From the NCBI GenBank assembly GCA_036374795.1, contig DASUTC010000349.1:1-53701 (forward strand): a stretch of 53,701 nt of DNA, given 5' to 3'. This document shows, one piece after another, positions 27,002 to 35,552 of the stretch (positions within the stretch are counted from its first letter, which is position 1; each line of letters begins with the position of its first letter). This DNA comes from Herpetosiphonaceae bacterium (lineage in GTDB: Bacteria; Chloroflexota; Chloroflexia; Chloroflexales; Kallotenuaceae). Made by a program: the position numbers and the translations under genes. The notes beneath the pieces are model-generated. The model saw only the letters and a list, made by a program, of their open reading frames with translations, searched no databases and was not told the origin of the DNA.

Positions 27002-28999
27002 TTACAGCTCGGTGGCGGTGCTGCCCGGCGCAACCACGACGCTGTTCTGCGGCGATGGCAGCGGCGCGGCGCGTCCGTTGCCGCTCGGATCGTAGCGCTT
27101 GACGCGGCTCAAGATCTCGCGCAGCTCCTCGCCGCCCAAAGTCTCGATCTCAAGCAGCTTGTTCGACAGATCGTGCAGCACCTCGGTGTTCTGCTCCAGC
27201 ACGATCCGGGCTCGCTCGTGCGCGGTATCGACCAGCCGCTTCACTTCGAGGTCGATCTGGCGCGCCGTCTCCTCGGAATAGTTGCGCTGCTCCGAGATCT
27301 CGCGGCCCAGGAAGATCATCTCCTGCGCCTCGCCTAGCTGGATCGGGCCGAGCTTTTCGCTCATGCCGAAGCGCGTCACCATCGCGCGCGCCGTGCGCGT
27401 CACGGCCTGGATGTCGCTGCCCGCGCCCGTGGTGTAGTCCACCAGGATCAGCTCCTCGGCGGCACGACCACCCAGCGCGTAGGCCATCTCGGCCTCGAAC
27501 TGCTGCACCGTGCGATAGTTCTGATCGTCCTCAGGCAGGAACAGCGTATAGCCGCCAGCCCGTCCGCGCGGCACGATCGTGATCTTGTGGACCGGATTGG
27601 CCTTGGGCATTGCCGCGCCCACGATCGCGTGACCGGCCTCGTGATACGCCGTCAGCCGCTTCTCCTCAGGCGTCATCACCCGCGAGCGCCGCTCAGGACC
27701 GCCCAGCATCATGCGCTCGGTCGCATCCTCAAGATCGAGCATGCTGATGCGCTTCTTGCCGCGCCGCGCCGCGAGGATCGCCGCCTCGTTGACGATATTC
27801 GCCAGATCCGCGCCCGAAGCGCCCGGCGTCACCTTGGCGATCGCCTCCATGTTGACATCTTCGTTGAGCGGCTTGCCCTTGGTATGCACCTTGAGAATAT
27901 CCAGCCGCCCGCGAATATCCGGCGCGTCCAGAATCACCTGGCGGTCGAAGCGTCCGGGCCGCACCAGCGCCGGATCGAGCACGTCGGGCCGGTTGGTCGC
28001 CGCGATCACGATCACGTTGGTGTTGGTGTCGAAGCCGTCCATCTCGACTAGGATCTGGTTGAGCGTCTGCTCGCGCTCGTCGTGCGAGCCGCCCAGGCCC
28101 GCGCCGCGCTGCCGACCCACTGCGTCGATCTCGTCGATGAAGATGATACAGGGCGCGTTGCGCTTGGCCTGATCGAACAGGTCGCGCACGCGGCTTGCGC
28201 CCACGCCGACGAACATCTCGACGAACTCGGAGCCGGAGATCGAGAAGAAGGGCACGCCCGCCTCGCCCGCAACCGCGCGGCTAAGCAGCGTCTTGCCGGT
28301 GCCTGGAGGGCCAACCATCAGCACGCCGCGCGGAATACGCGCGCCGAGCTGCGCGAACTTATCGGGGAACTTCAAGAACTCGACCACCTCGGTCAGATCT
28401 TGCTTGGCCTCTTCCTGGCCCGCCACATCGGCAAATGTCACCGTCGGCTTATCGCCCGTGAACATCCGCGCGCGGCTCTTGCCGAAGCTGAGCGCCTGGT
28501 TGTTCGAGCCTTGCGCCTGGCGCATAAAGAAGACGAAGAACCCGATCAGCAGCAGCATCGGCAGCACCACCGTGAAGGCGCTCAGAATACCGCCCCACGC
28601 CGGTGGCTTCTCGGTGCTCAGCTCAGGCTCCTTGAAGTCGGGAATCGGCACATCCTGGCCTGCTGCCCGCTGCGCCAGAACCTTCTGTAGCTCGGTGCTC
28701 TTGACCGTCTCCAGATACTCTGCAACAGGAGTGCGGTCGCTCTTGGTGACGCGACCGGCGGGCTTGGCGTTCTCATCGCAGCCACCTTGGCGCGTATAGT
28801 AGGTGAGCGTGCTGCCGTCCGCCGACTCGACCAGTCGGCAGATGTCGCCCTTCAGCGCTCCGTCGATCACCTGGTTGAACGTCAGACCTTGCGATCCGGC
28901 AGTGCCCGTACCGTTGATATACTGTGCGATCAACGCCAGCGCTGCAACCAGGATAATAAGATAGACGAAGCTGTTACGCAGCCAGCGATTATCTCCCAT
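27002..28999 (-). CDS. ftsH: ATP-dependent zinc metalloprotease FtsH
   Basis: FtsH is the hexameric membrane AAA protease that degrades misfolded membrane proteins and some regulators. Two membrane helices (about 10-28 and 137-159) flank the outside domain. Then follow Walker A GPPGTGKT (230-237), the pore loop [15 protein letters not shown], Walker [16 protein letters not shown], the second-region-of-homology sequence [19 protein letters not shown] and the zinc site HEAGH near 455. 665 aa is typical. AAGGAACG precedes ATG 28999. The order tilS-hpt-ftsH is widely conserved. Confidence 0.97.
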   Translation of the reverse strand: MGDNRWLRNSFVYLIILVAALALIAQYINGTGTAGSQGLTFNQVIDGALKGDICRLVESADGSTLTYYTRQGGCDENAKPAGRVTKSDRTPVAEYLETVKSTELQKVLAQRAAGQDVPIPDFKEPELSTEKPPAWGGILSAFTVVLPMLLLIGFFVFFMRQAQGSNNQALSFGKSRARMFTGDKPTVTFADVAGQEEAKQDLTEVVEFLKFPDKFAQLGARIPRGVLMVGPPGTGKTLLSRAVAGEAGVPFFSISGSEFVEMFVGVGASRVRDLFDQAKRNAPCIIFIDEIDAVGRQRGAGLGGSHDEREQTLNQILVEMDGFDTNTNVIVIAATNRPDVLDPALVRPGRFDRQVILDAPDIRGRLDILKVHTKGKPLNEDVNMEAIAKVTPGASGADLANIVNEAAILAARRGKKRISMLDLEDATERMMLGGPERRSRVMTPEEKRLTAYHEAGHAIVGAAMPKANPVHKITIVPRGRAGGYTLFLPEDDQNYRTVQQFEAEMAYALGGRAAEELILVDYTTGAGSDIQAVTRTARAMVTRFGMSEKLGPIQLGEAQEMIFLGREISEQRNYSEETARQIDLEVKRLVDTAHERARIVLEQNTEVLHDLSNKLLEIETLGGEELREILSRVKRYDPSGNGRAAPLPSPQNSVVVAPGSTATEL

Positions 29000-29055
29000 G
29001 AGTCGTTCCTTTCGTGACTCGCTGCCTCTTACCCATCATCGGATGGGCATTGCAT

Positions 29056-29625
29056 TTACTGCTTTTGCGCGTACATCTCAGGATGCAGCACGCCTACATA
29101 CGGTAAATTCCGGTAACGCTCGGCATAATCCAAGCCGTACCCAACCACAAATTCATTAGGAATATCAAATCCGCTGTAATCGATCTGGACATCGGCTCTG
29201 CGTCGGCTGGGCTTGTTCAGCAGCGTACACACGCGCAGACTGGCAGGGTTGCGGCGCTGCAAGCTTTCCCGCAGGTAGGCCAGCGTCAAGCCGCTATCGA
29301 CAATATCTTCGACGATCAGCACATGCTTGCCGCCGATGTCGGTGTCGAGATCTTTGAGAATACGCACCACACCGCTTGTCTCGGTCGCCTGTCCATAGGA
29401 TGAGATCGCAATAAAGTCCAGCGTGATGTGCCGTTGCAAGGAGCGTGCCAGGTCCACAATAAACATAATCGAGCCTTTGAGCACGCCGATGAGCAAGAGC
29501 TCGCTCACATCGGCATAGTCGCGGCTAATCTGCTGCGCAAGCTCACGAATGCGCTGCTGGATGCGATCGTGATCCAACAAAACATAGGCGATCTCGTCGT
29601 GGATGTTTCCCTGATTATGCTCCAT
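29056..29625 (-). CDS. hpt: Hypoxanthine phosphoribosyltransferase
   Basis: This purine-salvage enzyme converts hypoxanthine (and guanine) plus PRPP to the nucleotide. The PRPP loop VLIVEDIVDSGLTLAYL (about 101-117) and the hood/flap region with SSYGQATETSGVVRILKDLD (about 74-93) are clear. The C-terminal segment DIPNEFVVGYGLDYAERYRN is the family signature. 189 aa, normal. It sits between tilS and ftsH on one strand. Confidence 0.95.
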   Translation of the reverse strand: MEHNQGNIHDEIAYVLLDHDRIQQRIRELAQQISRDYADVSELLLIGVLKGSIMFIVDLARSLQRHITLDFIAISSYGQATETSGVVRILKDLDTDIGGKHVLIVEDIVDSGLTLAYLRESLQRRNPASLRVCTLLNKPSRRRADVQIDYSGFDIPNEFVVGYGLDYAERYRNLPYVGVLHPEMYAQKQ

Positions 29626-29656
29626 CTGCTCCTCTCATGCTCTCCAAGCATCGTGC

Positions 29657-30676
29657 TCAAGCGCCCGTCTCGGCGCTGAGCCATAGCGTGGTACGTCGAA
29701 TGTGTAGCCAGAGCTTCTGCGGGAGTTGAACCCGCCGCCGTCCATCGACGATCGCCGCCAGGATCAGGTCGATGTGCCTGGCCTCAAGCTCGGCCTGCGC
29801 TGCGAGAAGCTGCGCCGCCTTACGGAGCAGCCTGCGCTGCAAGGCCCGGTGCAACTGCATAAAGTGCTGTCGGTCGAGCAGGATGCCATCGGCCTGTAGC
29901 TGGGCTACATCCTGCCAGGCGCGCTCCACCAGCTCGTTCAGCAGATCGTCCTCTTCGGCGCATACCCGTGCTGTACGCCCTAGTGTCGCCACAATACTAG
30001 GATTATACGTTTTTAACAGCGGAATAATGTGATCCCGAACACGATTCCGCAGGTAGATCGGCAATTGGTTCGAGGAATCGTAGCGCGGCTCAAGATGATG
30101 CTCGGCACAGTGTGCCTCGACCTGCGCGCGAGTCGTTTCGAGCAGCGGTCGAACCAGCGCGATCGGCGGCTGCTCCGGTTGCAGCAGGTCGACATCGGCG
30201 GTGCGCCTGGGCCGCATCGCGCCGAGTCCACTCGGACCCGCGCCGCGCAGCAGCCGCAGCAGCACGGTTTCGGCCTGGTCGTCGGCGGTGTGCCCCAGCG
30301 CGATCGTCTCCGCTCCGACCGTCTGCGCTGTCTCGACCAGGAAGCGCAAGCGTACGGCACGCGCGGTAGCTTCGATACCTGTGCGCCGCTCACGGGCGAT
30401 AGCCGCGACATCTTCACGGCCAAGCGTTACCGGCAAGCGCCACGCGGCGGCAGTGCGCGCGACAAACTCGGCATCGGCGGCGGAGTCTGGACGGAGCTGA
30501 TGATCCAGATGGGCGACATGCAGCCGCAGCTTCCGCTCCGGCGCGAGCCCGTGCAGCAGATGCAGCAGACACAGCGAGTCCGGCCCGCCCGAAACCGCCA
30601 CGACGACGGTCGCGCCCGTGCCCAGCAGCGCATACCGATCGCTGAAAGCGCTGACCTGCTCAAGAAGCGTTGCCAT
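29657..30676 (-). CDS. tilS: tRNA(Ile)-lysidine synthase TilS
   Basis: TilS converts C34 of the CAU-anticodon tRNA-Ile to lysidine, changing it from Met to Ile decoding. The PP-loop VAVSGGPDSLCLLHLLHG (about 26-43) binds ATP. HVAHLDHQLRPDSAADAEFV, ALGHTADDQAETVLLRLLRGAG (about 126-147) and YDSSNQLPIYLRNRVRDHII follow. 339 aa is typical of the shorter TilS forms. A tRNA gene with anticodon CAT lies 60 nt upstream on the same strand; it could be its own substrate or elongator Met. Confidence 0.94.
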   Translation of the reverse strand: MATLLEQVSAFSDRYALLGTGATVVVAVSGGPDSLCLLHLLHGLAPERKLRLHVAHLDHQLRPDSAADAEFVARTAAAWRLPVTLGREDVAAIARERRTGIEATARAVRLRFLVETAQTVGAETIALGHTADDQAETVLLRLLRGAGPSGLGAMRPRRTADVDLLQPEQPPIALVRPLLETTRAQVEAHCAEHHLEPRYDSSNQLPIYLRNRVRDHIIPLLKTYNPSIVATLGRTARVCAEEDDLLNELVERAWQDVAQLQADGILLDRQHFMQLHRALQRRLLRKAAQLLAAQAELEARHIDLILAAIVDGRRRVQLPQKLWLHIRRTTLWLSAETGA

Positions 30677-30685
30677 GCCGTGACC

Positions 30686-30722
30686 CGAAAATAACTAAAC
30701 CGGCTCCCTACGGAACCGGTTT
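30686..30722 (-). terminator. Terminator after the tRNA pair
   Basis: On the minus strand: AAACCGG, inner TTCC..GGGAG-type pairing, CCGGTTT, then AGTTATTTT. It ends the tRNA transcript just before tilS and may act as an attenuator if tilS is read from the same promoter. Confidence 0.75.
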
Positions 30723-30728
30723 CGATGC

Positions 30729-30805
30729 TGGTGCTGGGGGAGAGAATCGAACTCTCGACCTTGGGGTTATGAATCCCACGCTCTAACCATCTGAGCTACC
30801 CCAGC
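30729..30805 (-). tRNA. tRNA with CAT anticodon (elongator Met or TilS-dependent Ile)
   Basis: The full cloverleaf folds: acceptor GCTGGGG/CCCCAGC (7 bp), D arm GCTC..GAGC, anticodon loop TTCATAA, T arm GAGAG-TTCGATT-CTCTC, discriminator A and an encoded CCA (30731-30729). The G1-C72 pair excludes initiator tRNA. The anticodon stem closes with an A31-C39 mismatch. The sequence does not settle Met versus lysidine-modified Ile; the adjacent tilS makes the second possible. Confidence 0.9.
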
Positions 30806-30875
30806 GTGTGTTGGCTTGCAATGTGATTGCTCATGCTGCGATACAAGATGTACCAGCAACATGAGCAATTCAAGA

Positions 30876-30950
30876 TGGTAGCGGCGGCAGGATTCGAACC
30901 TGCGACCTTCGGGTTATGAGCCCGACGAGCTGCCACTGCTCCACGCCGCG
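30876..30950 (-). tRNA. Initiator tRNA-Met (CAT)
   Basis: Acceptor CGCGGCG with 3' CGCCGCT-A-CCA leaves positions 1 and 72 unpaired (C-U), the initiator hallmark, although C-A is the usual mismatch. The anticodon stem has the three G-C pairs GGG/CCC beside loop CTCATAA, also initiator-specific. T loop is TTCGAAT. CCA is encoded. It lies 70 nt upstream of the second CAT tRNA. Confidence 0.93.
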
Positions 30951-30962
30951 ACGACATAGGGC

Positions 30963-30991
30963 ATCATACCACGCCCTACACCGCTTGTCAA
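30963..30991 (-). promoter_or_regulatory. Strong promoter for the tRNA pair
   Basis: TTGACA (30991-30986), a 17-nt spacer and TATGAT (30968-30963) on the minus strand, giving a start about 6-8 nt before the initiator tRNA. The -35 box overlaps the stop codon of the M20-like gene. Confidence 0.85.
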
Positions 30992-32283
30992 ACGGCGATG
31001 CGCGTGATCAGCTCGATCAGCAGCCGGGTATGCGCCGTCAGATCGTCCAGCGGCACATGCTCGTCGGGGCCGAAGAGCGAGCTGGTCGGACGCTCCAGCC
31101 CGCAGCTTATCAGCGGCGCGTCCGGCGCGAGCACTGCGGCGGGCGCGGCAAATGGCGCGAGCGGCAGCACATGCGCCGGTTGTCCATAGATCGGCGCGGC
31201 AGCCTGCGCCGCATCGAAGGGTAGCTCCGCCGATTGGACCGGCCCGTACGCGCCGGGAAGCTGTGTCACCCGCAGATTGGTAAAGCCGCGCGTCTCCATG
31301 TGGGCCTTTAAAAGCTCCAGGAGTCGTGCCGGTTGCAGATCGTGTACGAGCTGAAATTGAAGCTCGGCGCTGGCACGCTGTGGAATCGATGGGACGCTGC
31401 CGCCGCCGACGCTCAGGCTGCTGATGTTGCAGGTTGGCGAGAAGGTTTCGGTCCGCGCCAGCATCGCGCCGCTGACTCCGGCCAAAAACTGGCTGACGCC
31501 CCAGGCATCGCGCCGCGCCTGATCGCCGACATCCAGGCGCTGTACGGCGTTGAGCGCCTGGCGGCTCGGCGGCACGATCTCGTCGTAAAAACCCTCGATC
31601 AGGATCTCCTCGAACTCGCTCTTGATGCTGCTGAGCGCCAGCACGAGCGTCCAGATCGGATTGTGTACGGTCGCGGCGTACGTGGGAGGCAGCACGGTGC
31701 TGGCCGTCGTCGCCTGAAGCTCGACCTGCAACAGACCTTTGACGCCGGTATAGAGCAAGGGCAATCCCGCGCCATCGAAGCCGCCGCCGCTCCACAGGCA
31801 GAGATCGCACGGCCCCAGCGTATCCTGCACCGCGCCGAGATGCGGGCTGCCGATCAGGCTCTCGCCTTCCACCACCACCACCACGTTCATCGGCAGGCGC
31901 TGGTTGATCAACGTCTGGAGCGCCGCCGCCCGCGCGACCAGCTCGCCTTTGACGACAGCGCCACGGGCGTACAGCTTGTTGTCCTCGATCGCGGGACGAA
32001 ACGGCTCGTTGGTCCAGCTCCGCCGCAGGCCGGTCGGCGGAACATCGTAGCGCCCATAGATCACCAGGGTCCGCTCGGCGCTGGCATCGTAGCGCCCGAC
32101 GACGATCGGCGCTCCCGACGCTGGAATCAGCCGACAATCAAGGCCAACATCGCGTAGAATCGCGACGACGCTATCGGCGCACTCGGCTAGTCCGCGCGCC
32201 TGCCCCGAAACGGAGGGCTGGGCGCAGAGGAGTCGAAGGTTGTTGAGCAGTACCTCTGGCTCTGGGCTGGCGGGATGGTTCAC
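30988..32283 (-). CDS. M20-peptidase-like protein with destroyed metal site (probable pseudoenzyme)
   Basis: Fold and order match M20 dipeptidases (ArgE/DapE/CPG2 type). The catalytic motifs are altered one after another: YGHYD is YGRYD (Arg78), the D-x-K-G loop is AVVKG (Val110), EGEEExGS is EGESLIGS (Ser142, Leu143 for base and ligand), and the SDT ligand region is WSGGGF. Only the late His (GPDEHVP) is kept. The frame is intact over 431 aa and lacks stops, so the protein is presumably made. GTG 32283 has AAGGAG 6 nt upstream and about 20 nt of leader; ATG 32298 is an alternative. A binding or scaffolding role is inference. Confidence 0.85.
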   Translation of the reverse strand: MNHPASPEPEVLLNNLRLLCAQPSVSGQARGLAECADSVVAILRDVGLDCRLIPASGAPIVVGRYDASAERTLVIYGRYDVPPTGLRRSWTNEPFRPAIEDNKLYARGAVVKGELVARAAALQTLINQRLPMNVVVVVEGESLIGSPHLGAVQDTLGPCDLCLWSGGGFDGAGLPLLYTGVKGLLQVELQATTASTVLPPTYAATVHNPIWTLVLALSSIKSEFEEILIEGFYDEIVPPSRQALNAVQRLDVGDQARRDAWGVSQFLAGVSGAMLARTETFSPTCNISSLSVGGGSVPSIPQRASAELQFQLVHDLQPARLLELLKAHMETRGFTNLRVTQLPGAYGPVQSAELPFDAAQAAAPIYGQPAHVLPLAPFAAPAAVLAPDAPLISCGLERPTSSLFGPDEHVPLDDLTAHTRLLIELITRIAV

Positions 32284-32309
32284 GCTGATCTCCTTCATGC
32301 GGGAGTCGT

Positions 32310-32338
32310 AGTATCATCGACCGTTATTATACTGTCAA
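32310..32338 (-). promoter_or_regulatory. Promoter for the M20-like gene
   Basis: TTGACA (32338-32333), a 17-nt spacer and GATACT (32315-32310) on the minus strand. The predicted start near 32303 would leave ATG 32298 without a ribosome site and favours GTG 32283. Confidence 0.7.
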
Positions 32339-32374
32339 GCCGATAGGCTGTAGCCCATGTTGGGAGAGGTTTCG

Positions 32375-32962
32375 ATGGATCACCACCTACGTCTCTTTAT
32401 CGCGATCGATCTGCCGCACGATGTTAAGCAGTTGCTACACGATCTGCAAGCGCAGCTCAGGCGGCAGACCCAGGCCGTACGCTGGAGCGATCCGCAGGGT
32501 ACGCACCTGACCTTGAAGTTTCTCGGCGGCACGCGCGCCGCGCTGGTGCCTGCGATCATCGAGGAGCTGGAGCGCGCCGCTGCGGGCCACCGCCCCTTTA
32601 CGCTGCGCACCGACGCGCTGGGCCTGTTTCCGAACCCGAAGCGACCGCGTGTGGTCTGGCTGGGCGTGACGGGCGATCTCGCGGCGCTTGAGCAGGTGCA
32701 GGCCGATGTCGAGCGACGGATCGCGCCGCTGGGCTTTCCAACCGAGCAGCGCCGTTTTAGCCCGCACCTGACGCTTGGCCGCAGCCCCAAAGATCCAACG
32801 CCCGACGCGCTTGCCTCGATGAGCCGCGCTGTGGCTCAGACCAGTGTACTACAGAAGATCGCATTTGCGGTCGACCAGATCGTGCTGATGCGATCCGAGC
32901 TGCGTCCGGAGGGCGCGCGCTACACGCCCGTGGCACATGCGCGGCTTGACGCCTCGGCCTAG
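32375..32962 (+). CDS. thpR: RNA 2',3'-cyclic phosphodiesterase (2'-5' RNA ligase family)
   Basis: A two-histidine (2H) phosphoesterase. Both HxT motifs are present: GTHLTLKFLGG (about 42-52) and FSPHLTLGRSP (about 126-136), with the hydrophobic opening LRLFIAIDLP and the ending VLMRSELRPEGARYTPV. ATG 32375 has GGGAGAGG 6 nt upstream; the longer open frame from 32357 lacks one. 195 aa fits the family. It hydrolyses 2',3'-cyclic phosphates on RNA; its physiological substrate is unknown. Confidence 0.92.
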   Translation: MDHHLRLFIAIDLPHDVKQLLHDLQAQLRRQTQAVRWSDPQGTHLTLKFLGGTRAALVPAIIEELERAAAGHRPFTLRTDALGLFPNPKRPRVVWLGVTGDLAALEQVQADVERRIAPLGFPTEQRRFSPHLTLGRSPKDPTPDALASMSRAVAQTSVLQKIAFAVDQIVLMRSELRPEGARYTPVAHARLDASA

Positions 32963-32973
32963 CTTGGTATAAT
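32946..32973 (+). promoter_or_regulatory. Promoter for the LOG-like gene
   Basis: TTGACG (32946-32951), a 16-nt spacer and TATAAT (32968-32973). The -35 box lies in the last codons of thpR. Confidence 0.75.
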
Positions 32974-33034
32974 GGCCCCGCTGATAGACCTGAAATAGGC
33001 TCCCCTGTGCGCCTCATGCTAGAAAGTACCCGCA

Positions 33035-33562
33035 TTGATAACACCACTCCGCATTGCAGTTTGTGGCCCCGGCCAGGCAGATACGCCGATACTGGCGCTT
33101 GCCGAAGCCGTCGGGCTTGGCCTGGCGCGCTCCGGCGCGATTGTGCTGTGCGGCGGCCTGGGTGGTGTGATGGAAGCGGTATGCCGGGGCGCGCGGCAAG
33201 CTGGCGGTCTTACCGTTGGTCTGCTTCCATCGACGGATGCACTCGCCGCAAATCCGTCGGTGGCGCTGCCGATTGTCACCGGAATGGGCGAGGCTCGGAA
33301 TGCGATCCTGATCCACAGCGCCGAGGCGGTCATCGCCGTTGGCGGCGGCTGGGGCACGCTCTCCGAGATCGCGCTGGCCCGTCGAGCGGGCCTAACCGTT
33401 GTGGGCCTGCAAAGCTGGGCACCCAGCGGCGCAGAGTCGCTCGTCGAGGCCGTGACAACACCTGAGGAAGCGGTCGAGCGCGCGGTAACGGCAGCCCGTC
33501 AGCGACGTGGTAGCGTCGGTTCAGCGGTCTATCACATTGACATCAGCGCTTCAAACGTATAA
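33035..33562 (+). CDS. LOG/TIGR00725-type nucleotide-binding protein (175 aa)
   Basis: A single Rossmann-like SLOG domain. It starts IAVCGPGQADTPILALAEAV, with IVLCGGLGGVMEAVCRGA near residue 40 and the signature AVGGGWGTLSEIALARRAG near 108-126 (the GGxGTxxE motif with PGG replaced by VGG). Related proteins bind nucleotides and act as cytokinin-type phosphoribohydrolases or as DprA-like proteins; which applies here cannot be told. TTG 33035 is the only plausible start, weakly supported. Confidence 0.8.
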   Translation: MITPLRIAVCGPGQADTPILALAEAVGLGLARSGAIVLCGGLGGVMEAVCRGARQAGGLTVGLLPSTDALAANPSVALPIVTGMGEARNAILIHSAEAVIAVGGGWGTLSEIALARRAGLTVVGLQSWAPSGAESLVEAVTTPEEAVERAVTAARQRRGSVGSAVYHIDISASNV

Positions 33563-33563
33563 T
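33537..33563 (+). promoter_or_regulatory. Promoter for the first glycoside-hydrolase-like gene
   Basis: Perfect hexamers TTGACA (33537-33542) and TATAAT (33558-33563), with a short 15-nt spacer. The -10 overlaps the stop codon of the LOG-like gene. Confidence 0.65.
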
Positions 33564-33627
33564 GAAGCCGCTTCTAACGATGTCTGCGTACTGGTTTTGG
33601 GCTGATACACGCCCCAAGGAGGAATCC

Positions 33628-35418
33628 ATGCGACGACGCGCGTCTGTCAGCGCTCTGCTCGTCTTGCTCGCCGCGCTGTTGGTGCTTCCAACGCTCGCCG
33701 AGGCAAGCCCGCCGCCCCCGCAAGTTCAATATTTTAAAGAGTCAGGCCATGCCGCGCATAACTGGTACTGGCAGTTCTGGAAGAGCACGCCGAATGCACT
33801 CCGCATTCTGGGCTATCCGATCTCAGAGCCGTTCGTGCAGGAGAGCTTTACCGAGCCCGGTAAGTTCTACCGCGTACAGTACTTTGAGCGCGCGGTGCTT
33901 GAAGAGCATCCAGAAAACTTTGGCCGCGACGGCAACCGATTCTATGTCCTGGGCCGCCTGCTTGGTAACGAGCTGATCAAGGGCCGCGAGAACGAAGAGC
34001 CCTTCAGGCCAGTCGCCTCGATCCCCTCCAACGCCAACCAGACCTGGTTCCGCGAGACTCAGCACACGCTGCGCAACGATGCCACCAGGGGTCCGTTCAA
34101 GTCGTTCTGGGAGCAGTACGGCGGCCTGCTGGTCTTTGGCTATCCCAAGTCGGAGCCGTTCCAGGAGCGCAACCCCGATACGGGCGAGACATACTGGGTG
34201 CAGTACTTCGAGCGCAACCGCTTCGAGTTCCATCCCAACGAGCGTGATCCAGCCTATCGCGTGCTGCTTGGTCGCCTTGGCGATCAGTATGCCAAGCAGA
34301 ATCCCGACAAGATCGATGGCGATGCGTTCAACTATCGCGAGCCTGCCGGCTCGCTGCCGGAGCCGTTCATCTACGGCTCGAACGCGCAGCTCTACTACGT
34401 CGATCGCGAGCGCACGCTGACACTTGCCAAGAACGCTTTCGAGGCCAACAACTACTCCGGCACCGGAACGTGGATTCGCCAGCAGGTGCCGTGGCAGGAT
34501 CACATGAACGCCGACGGCTCGATCGCCTGGGGTGAGCTTGATAAGGTCGTTGCGGAGGCGGACGCGAAGAAGGTCAGGCTGCTCTTCAGCGTCGTGCGCG
34601 CGCCCGGCTGGGCTACCTCGGACGGCGGGCATGGCATGCCCACCAGGGCAAACTTCGGACGCTTTGGACAGTTCATGGGCGCGCTCGCCACGCGCTACCG
34701 TGGCCGGGTCCACGCCTACGAGATCTGGAACGAGCAGAACTACGCCGTCGAGAATGGCGGTGTGGTCGCGGAAGCGCCGTTCTATGTCGATCTGCTGGTC
34801 ACAGGCTACAATGCGATCAAGGCCGCCGATCCGAACGCGATCGTCGTTTCGGGCTCGCCCACGCCCACTGAAACCAACAAGTCCAACGTCGCCTACAGCG
34901 ATCTGACCTACTTCCGGGCGATGTTCCGCGATCCGCGCTTCCGCGCGCACATGGATGTCGTCGGCGTTCACCCGGCAGGCACACTCAATCCGCCGGACTC
35001 GCTGCCCGATCCGGGCCGCAACATCACCAACATCTGCGACACCTGGAACGGCAACATGGAGTTCTACTTCCGCCGTCTTGAGCAGATCCGCCAGATCATG
35101 GTCGAAGAAGGCCTGTCGGATCGTCAGATGTGGGTGACGGAGTTCGGCTGGGCGACGCAGAACAACACGCCGGGCTACGAATACGGCCAGTGCAACTCGA
35201 TGGAAGAGCAGGCGCAGTACATCAAGCGCGCGATCGAGCTTGCTCGCTACAACTACGCTCCGTGGGTCGGCGCGATGTTTGTCTGGAACCTGAACTTTGC
35301 CGTGACGTGGCAGGGCGCTGGTAATCCGTTCCACGAGCAGGCATCGTTCGGTATCCTGAACCCCGACTGGAGCCCGCGACAGGCGTTCAACGCCATCCAA
35401 AATATGCCGAAGCCCTAA
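33628..35418 (+). CDS. Secreted glycoside-hydrolase-like protein with N-terminal repeat domain (596 aa)
   Basis: AAGGAGGA precedes ATG 33628. Signal peptide: basic start, LLVLLAALLVLPTLAEAS. Residues about 40-230 hold two copies of an aromatic-rich repeat (LGYPISEPF..QYFERAVLEEHPE and FGYPKSEPF..QYFERNRFEFHPN), each ending in a LLGRLG-like segment. Residues about 250-596 form a TIM-barrel domain of the clan-A type, with YEIWNEQN (acid/base Glu369) and MWVTEFGWAT (nucleophile Glu505). It is likely an outside polysaccharide hydrolase; the repeats may bind carbohydrate or wall. The substrate and exact GH family are unknown. The next gene is a paralogue of its catalytic part. Confidence 0.82.
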   Translation: MRRRASVSALLVLLAALLVLPTLAEASPPPPQVQYFKESGHAAHNWYWQFWKSTPNALRILGYPISEPFVQESFTEPGKFYRVQYFERAVLEEHPENFGRDGNRFYVLGRLLGNELIKGRENEEPFRPVASIPSNANQTWFRETQHTLRNDATRGPFKSFWEQYGGLLVFGYPKSEPFQERNPDTGETYWVQYFERNRFEFHPNERDPAYRVLLGRLGDQYAKQNPDKIDGDAFNYREPAGSLPEPFIYGSNAQLYYVDRERTLTLAKNAFEANNYSGTGTWIRQQVPWQDHMNADGSIAWGELDKVVAEADAKKVRLLFSVVRAPGWATSDGGHGMPTRANFGRFGQFMGALATRYRGRVHAYEIWNEQNYAVENGGVVAEAPFYVDLLVTGYNAIKAADPNAIVVSGSPTPTETNKSNVAYSDLTYFRAMFRDPRFRAHMDVVGVHPAGTLNPPDSLPDPGRNITNICDTWNGNMEFYFRRLEQIRQIMVEEGLSDRQMWVTEFGWATQNNTPGYEYGQCNSMEEQAQYIKRAIELARYNYAPWVGAMFVWNLNFAVTWQGAGNPFHEQASFGILNPDWSPRQAFNAIQNMPKP

Positions 35419-35440
35419 ATCTGGCGCGGCTATGTCGGAG

Positions 35441-35491
35441 GGAGGAGCGCAGGGCGGACTCAAGGATCGCTCTCGCTCTTCCTTTTTGTTT
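35441..35491 (+). terminator. Terminator between the two glycoside-hydrolase-like genes
   Basis: GGAGGAGCG (35441-35449) pairs with CGCTCTTCC (35474-35482) through one G-U, followed by TTTTTGTTT. The loop is long (24 nt). Confidence 0.65.
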
Positions 35492-35552
35492 CTCTGGTAC
35501 ACTGCCATCAATGAGACTACAGATGTGAGATGAGCCATCGAGGAGGCTATTG

